44,145 bases of DNA from an uncultured Prevotellaceae bacterium. Lineage in GTDB: Bacteria; Bacteroidota; Bacteroidia; Bacteroidales; Bacteroidaceae. Positions 43,778-44,145 of this stretch are shown one piece after another. The notes under the pieces are model-generated. The model searched no databases. It saw only the letters and a program-made list of their open reading frames with translations, and had not been told where the DNA came from. Position numbers and translations under genes: made by a program. The DNA lies in contig CAMHNI010000029.1 of NCBI GenBank assembly GCA_946186505.1, positions 1 through 44,145 on the forward strand, written 5' to 3'. Position 1 is the first letter of the stretch, and every line of letters begins with the position of its first letter.

Positions 43778-44054
43778 ATACCGTATCCAAAAGTTTATAC
43801 TCGTCCTCCGCTCTCAGCATCTCACGCCTGACATCATCCTCGATGATTCCCTGCAAGCGCCGCGCCAACAGCCACTCCTCCCTGTTTCGCTTATCCATCT
43901 TCGGAACCCTCTTGTCGTGTTCCCTACTCCATTGGCAGAGCATACGAAACCCTTCCCTCACCACATCCTCCTCCGTTGGCTTGGGTGCCCGTGGATGCAC
44001 GTTGGCAAACAGCGGGTCTTCAAAAATCCTCAATAAGTCTTCTGGCCAATTCAT
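43767..44054 (-). CDS. Small partner protein of the GIY-YIG gene (unknown family)
   Basis: I do not recognise this 95-residue, highly charged, probably helical protein. It starts 'MNWPEDLLRIFEDPLFANVHP' in style and has no membrane segment, cysteine pair or catalytic motif that I can see. Its 'IFEDPLF' resembles 'ILNDPLF' at the N-terminus of the next protein. The frame is open nine codons further upstream from a GTG within the heptad repeats, but the ATG is preferred. It overlaps the GIY-YIG gene by eleven bases, which implies coupled translation and a joint role. The true promoter lies in or beyond the repeats at the window edge. Confidence 0.75.
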   Translation of the reverse strand: MNWPEDLLRIFEDPLFANVHPRAPKPTEEDVVREGFRMLCQWSREHDKRVPKMDKRNREEWLLARRLQGIIEDDVRREMLRAEDEYKLLDTVYDE

Positions 44055-44070
44055 AGCGGTAGCAAATTCT

Positions 44071-44145
44071 TCACTTATCACTCATCACTTATCACTTATC
44101 ACTTATCACTCATCACTTATCACTTATCACTCATCACTTATCACT
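44071..44145. repeat. Heptad tandem array at the right edge
   Basis: About ten 7-base units of TTATCAC or TCATCAC in irregular order run to the end of the window and probably beyond. It starts 17 bases upstream of the ATG of the small gene, where a promoter or ribosome-binding region is expected. Confidence 0.85.

Overview
The window looks like chromosomal DNA of a Bacteroidota bacterium, most likely from the Prevotella/Segatella group. Several genes carry the Bacteroidota promoter form (TTTG, 19-20 bases, TAnnTTTG). There is a FimA/Mfa-type fimbrial locus with DUF3575- and DUF5119-like proteins, and a huge secreted protein ends in the 'YDLQGR...GVYILNGRKV' tail common in this group. Genus is inferred from remembered family traits, not from a search.

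Left part (1-8.5 kb): a Bax-inhibitor-1 membrane protein gene, then a lactate divergon. An lldP-type lactate permease is transcribed leftward. A four-gene operon is transcribed rightward: a FAD/Fe-S D-lactate-dehydrogenase-like fusion, then lutA, lutB and lutC, joined by short stop/start overlaps. Together they would import lactate and oxidise it to pyruvate.

Middle part (8.5-28 kb), all leftward: a fimbrial gene cluster. In transcription order it holds an OmpA/DUF3575 outer-membrane protein, a DUF5119-like lipoprotein, two fimbrillins with long C-terminal extensions (one BACON-like), a 0.84-kb gene-free repeat island, a third shorter fimbrillin with its own promoter, a HEPN/MNT (HepT/MntA-like) toxin-antitoxin pair, and an 8.9-kb gene for a 2966-residue secreted protein made of eight degenerate modules. 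I do not recognise the family of the giant protein; it is the most striking object here.

Right part (28-44 kb): aldA (lactaldehyde/glycolaldehyde dehydrogenase), groES-groEL with a sigma-54-like promoter candidate, two tandem paralogous acyl-CoA synthetases, a LolE/FtsX-type permease after an aminotransferase gene, a rightward NfnA-NfnB-like (PyrK-like plus GltD-like) fusion flavoprotein, a small DUF486 membrane protein, a TPR protein, and a two-gene unit of a GIY-YIG/ASCH-like protein with a small partner.

A theme across the window is short palindromic and tandem repeat DNA. It fills the intergenic gaps and also sits in frame inside two metabolic genes: twice in the D-lactate dehydrogenase fusion and once at the domain junction of the NfnAB-like fusion. 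No tRNA, rRNA, CRISPR array, transposase or integrase gene was seen.
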